A stretch of 64,000 nt of DNA, taken from assembly GCA_020091685.1 (NCBI GenBank), contig CM034603.1, positions 14,661,773-14,725,772 of the forward strand, written 5' to 3'. Position 1 is the first letter of the stretch. Every line of letters starts with the position of its first letter. Below are positions 62,201 through 64,000 of the stretch, piece by piece. Made by a program: the position numbers and the translations under genes. This DNA is from Lutjanus erythropterus (taxonomy: Eukaryota > Chordata > Actinopteri > Lutjaniformes > Lutjanidae). The notes below the pieces were generated by a model. That model ran no database searches. It was not told the origin of the DNA and saw nothing but the letters and a program-made list of their open reading frames with translations.

Positions 62201-62840
62201 TACAACAGTTATAAAACTTTCAAAGCAAGCGCATCAAGATGGCAGGCAGTGATGGTGATGTTTTACCACAATGCATTATAAATGCTCAACTTGCTCCTCT
62301 CGCTTTAGGGCAGACTGCCTCAATAAAACTGTCTTTATTGATACAAATTCCCCAGTGGGTATGACACAAACGACTGTGTCTTCACCACAGAAAGAGCAAC
62401 TCGGAGAAAAGATCGAATGCCCTCACATTTTTTTTTTCCTTTTAGAGTCACTTGACTGACTCAGTGCTGTGACAGTTTTTGGCTGCCGGTCCCTTTGTGA
62501 TTTCATCGCTCTGGGATTCTGTGTCATTCCTGGCGAGCTTTCGTCAACTGTACTCCCGAACACAAAGCGCAGTGGGATTATCATCCTTCCTTGCTTTGAG
62601 TCATTGCGTGCCAAAGTTCATCTGGTGCCATGAACTTGGAGTGTTTATAAGAGGAGTTAAGCAAGCCTAGATTCCTTAATTCACATATAAATATCTGGTA
62701 CTTCTGTCTCTCTTCCAGGACTCAGAGCCATTTTTATACAGAGTTCCTCAGTTTTGTAGATAAAACAACCAAAGAGGGATTATTTTTGTTTGTTTTTTTA
62801 ATGACAAAACAGTGAAATATTCCCGTTTGGCCATGTTAGT
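59290..62840. other. gene-free stretch
   Basis: No exon or complete transposon is recognised. It contains several TG/GTGTGCATG-rich segments (about 61230-61400 and 61640-61800) and the candidate regulatory stretch at 61840-62080. Frames of 60-143 codons at 59312-59745 overlap on both strands around a CA-rich patch and look accidental. Confidence 0.5.
61840..62080. promoter_or_regulatory. candidate regulatory element with an inverted SOX-type site
   Basis: ACAATAGCCTATTGT at 61853-61867 is a perfect 15-bp palindrome around one central base: two ACAAT SOX cores facing each other. It is followed by unique sequence with 'gcagattaagtcactgcatc', 'gacgtcattaattgcc' (about 61954) and 'gagctcattaactg'. 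Paired inverted ACAAT sites are bound by dimeric SOX8/9/10-type factors in known enhancers; use here is inference. Confidence 0.3.
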
Positions 62841-62847
62841 CACTTCA

Positions 62848-63025
62848 CCTCACAGGACCTCAATCCAACTGAACGTATGCTTGTCTTACTGAAGACCAGA
62901 TTGAAGGCAAATGATAAGTAAGAAGTGCAGATTGCCGCAGCACAGGCCTGGCTGAGCATCTGCTGATGTCTGTGAGTGAAAAACTTCTGACCATCACTGA
63001 CTGCAAAAGATTTAACACTGAATAT
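62848..63025 (+). pseudogene. Tc1-like transposase C-terminal fragment
   Basis: The + strand reads FTSQDLNPTERMLVLLKTRL, then KANDK and a stop, then (after the stop) IAAAQAWLSIC and, shifted, a stretch ending near 'TDCKRF'. The block 'SxDLNPxE...LLKTxLKA' is the C-terminal motif of a Tc1-like transposase that includes the third catalytic acid (Glu in NPTE, kept here). No N-terminal part or terminal repeats are recognised around it, so it is a fragment with at least one stop. Confidence 0.7.
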
Positions 63026-63516
63026 TAAACAAGTAAACTTTTATTTAAGATTATTTTCATTCATCGTTTTCACTCTCTGTCCTCTATTGCAGACTATGCA
63101 TGACTGTGTATTAAAGTTCAAATTAAATACAGCTCAAAGGGACAATATTTGATTTGGTATTTTGACACACATTTTGACTTAAATATTGCACTACCTGCAA
63201 TTTGGAAATTGCAGTAGGTCATATTAATATTTCTATACAATTTCAATTAACTGTTCAGCATTAAGTATACCTATTCAGTCTTCTACCTATTCAGTAGTTT
63301 TGTATGTTTGGGGTACTTTTTATTAAACTGTTCATATACAAATTTTACATAAGGTTAGAAGGTGAGACCAATGCCAGCACGATGCATCAACAGAAATCCA
63401 TAAGTTGTCAACAATATTTTACTGATTCTGAACAATGTTAATTCAGCCAGCTTGATTTAGTGGGGACAAATGACCCAGTTAGTCTGTAACCAGTGCATTG
63501 AACCTGTACCCAAGTA

Positions 63517-63556
63517 TAGGTTTAATAATAATAACTTTATTTATATAGGACCTTTT
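63517..63556 (+). repeat. retroelement-tail-like AT-rich phrase
   Basis: 'taataataataactttattt' then 'atataggaccttttcc' resembles the common fish phrase 'aataactttatttatatagcgc' found at the ends of some interspersed repeats. Only this phrase is present. Confidence 0.45.
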
Positions 63557-63696
63557 CCTTGCTGTGCTGGATTGTTGGAGAATGACTGCTTATTTCTCCT
63601 TAAATGCTTTCTTCCTTTTTCAACTTTGTGCTTGAAGGTGGGCTGTAATGTCATTATGATAGTCATGAAATTTAAATGGTTAGAAAATTTGTGTTT

Positions 63697-64000
63697 AAAG
63701 AGACAGTTCACCTCAAAATCAATCAATGCATATTTTTCTTCTTGCCTGTAGTGCTATTTATTCACCTGAATTGTGTCGGTGTGAGTTGCAGAGTTTTGGA
63801 GATATCAGCTGTAGAGATGACGCCTTCTCTTGAATATAATGGAACTAGATGGCACTCAGCTTGTTACTGTGAGTGGTTTCATGTAGGAACTATTTTCTCG
63901 CTGCATAGAATCCAGTGCTGGAACTCCTGTCTTTCTTTCTATATAAAACTGATCACAACAAGGTCTGTGGATTATCATGTTTAACTGGGTCATGATTTCT
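63697..64000. mobile_element. TTAAAGGGACAGTTCA-family element, cut by the window edge
   Basis: It starts TTTAAAGAGACAGTTCACCT and continues with 'tagtgctatttattcacctg', 'gttttggagatatcagctgt', 'agagatgacgccttctcttg' and 'aatataatggaactagatgg', following the copies at 24869 and 49555. The right end lies beyond 64000. Confidence 0.85.

Noticed and set aside
19600-64000. nrp1 exons expected downstream of pard3 by synteny
   Set aside because: No signal peptide or CUB-domain-like frame is seen on the + strand; if present, nrp1 lies beyond the window.

Overview
This window looks like nuclear DNA from a bony fish, probably a percomorph teleost (inference). It is AT-rich, almost all non-coding, and full of long CA/TG microsatellites and short inverted-repeat transposons of the kind scattered through teleost genomes. 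It also carries Tc1-like, hAT-like, L1-like and other LINE remnants. There are no bacterial-type genes, operons, rRNA, tRNA or CRISPR arrays that I can see.

The only protein-coding gene I can support is the 3' end of pard3 (Par-3 family cell polarity regulator) on the + strand. Its last two coding exons are 8493-8638 and 14894-15290. They are joined by a 6.3 kb intron with consensus splice sites and a split arginine codon. Together they encode the last 180 residues, ending in the conserved PARD3 C-terminus and a TGA at 15288-15290. Bases 1-8492 are the preceding intron, which continues upstream of the window. Candidate polyadenylation signals lie at 15961 (short 3' UTR) and 19572 (long or spliced 3' UTR, with two upstream TGTA motifs and a strong acceptor-like site at 19507).

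From about 19.6 kb to 64 kb I find no exon. This is gene-poor flanking DNA of layered mobile elements and minisatellites. The clearest are: a 939 bp hAT-like element (23363-24301) with a 7/8-matching 8-bp target duplication, carrying an L1 endonuclease fragment; a 250 bp hAT-like element (12136-12385), also with a 7/8 target duplication; a degenerate Tc1-like element inside the last pard3 intron (9983-11082); a family of elements ending in TTAAAGGGACAGTTCA (24869-25326, 49555-50418, 63697-end); a LINE 3' fragment on the - strand (about 26750-27416); minisatellites at 18560, 20024, 34140 and 51944; and a (CA)41 tract at 46213.

Between repeats lie unique stretches with clustered homeodomain, octamer or SOX-like motifs (for example 3570-4030, 38690-39220, 57040-57245, 61840-62080). 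They could be conserved regulatory elements of pard3 or of a neighbouring gene, but conservation cannot be tested from one sequence. I found no convincing novel biological system. The most unusual items are the L1 endonuclease fragment inside a hAT-like element, a perfect 23-bp hairpin, the possible spliced 3' UTR, and the inverted SOX-type site.
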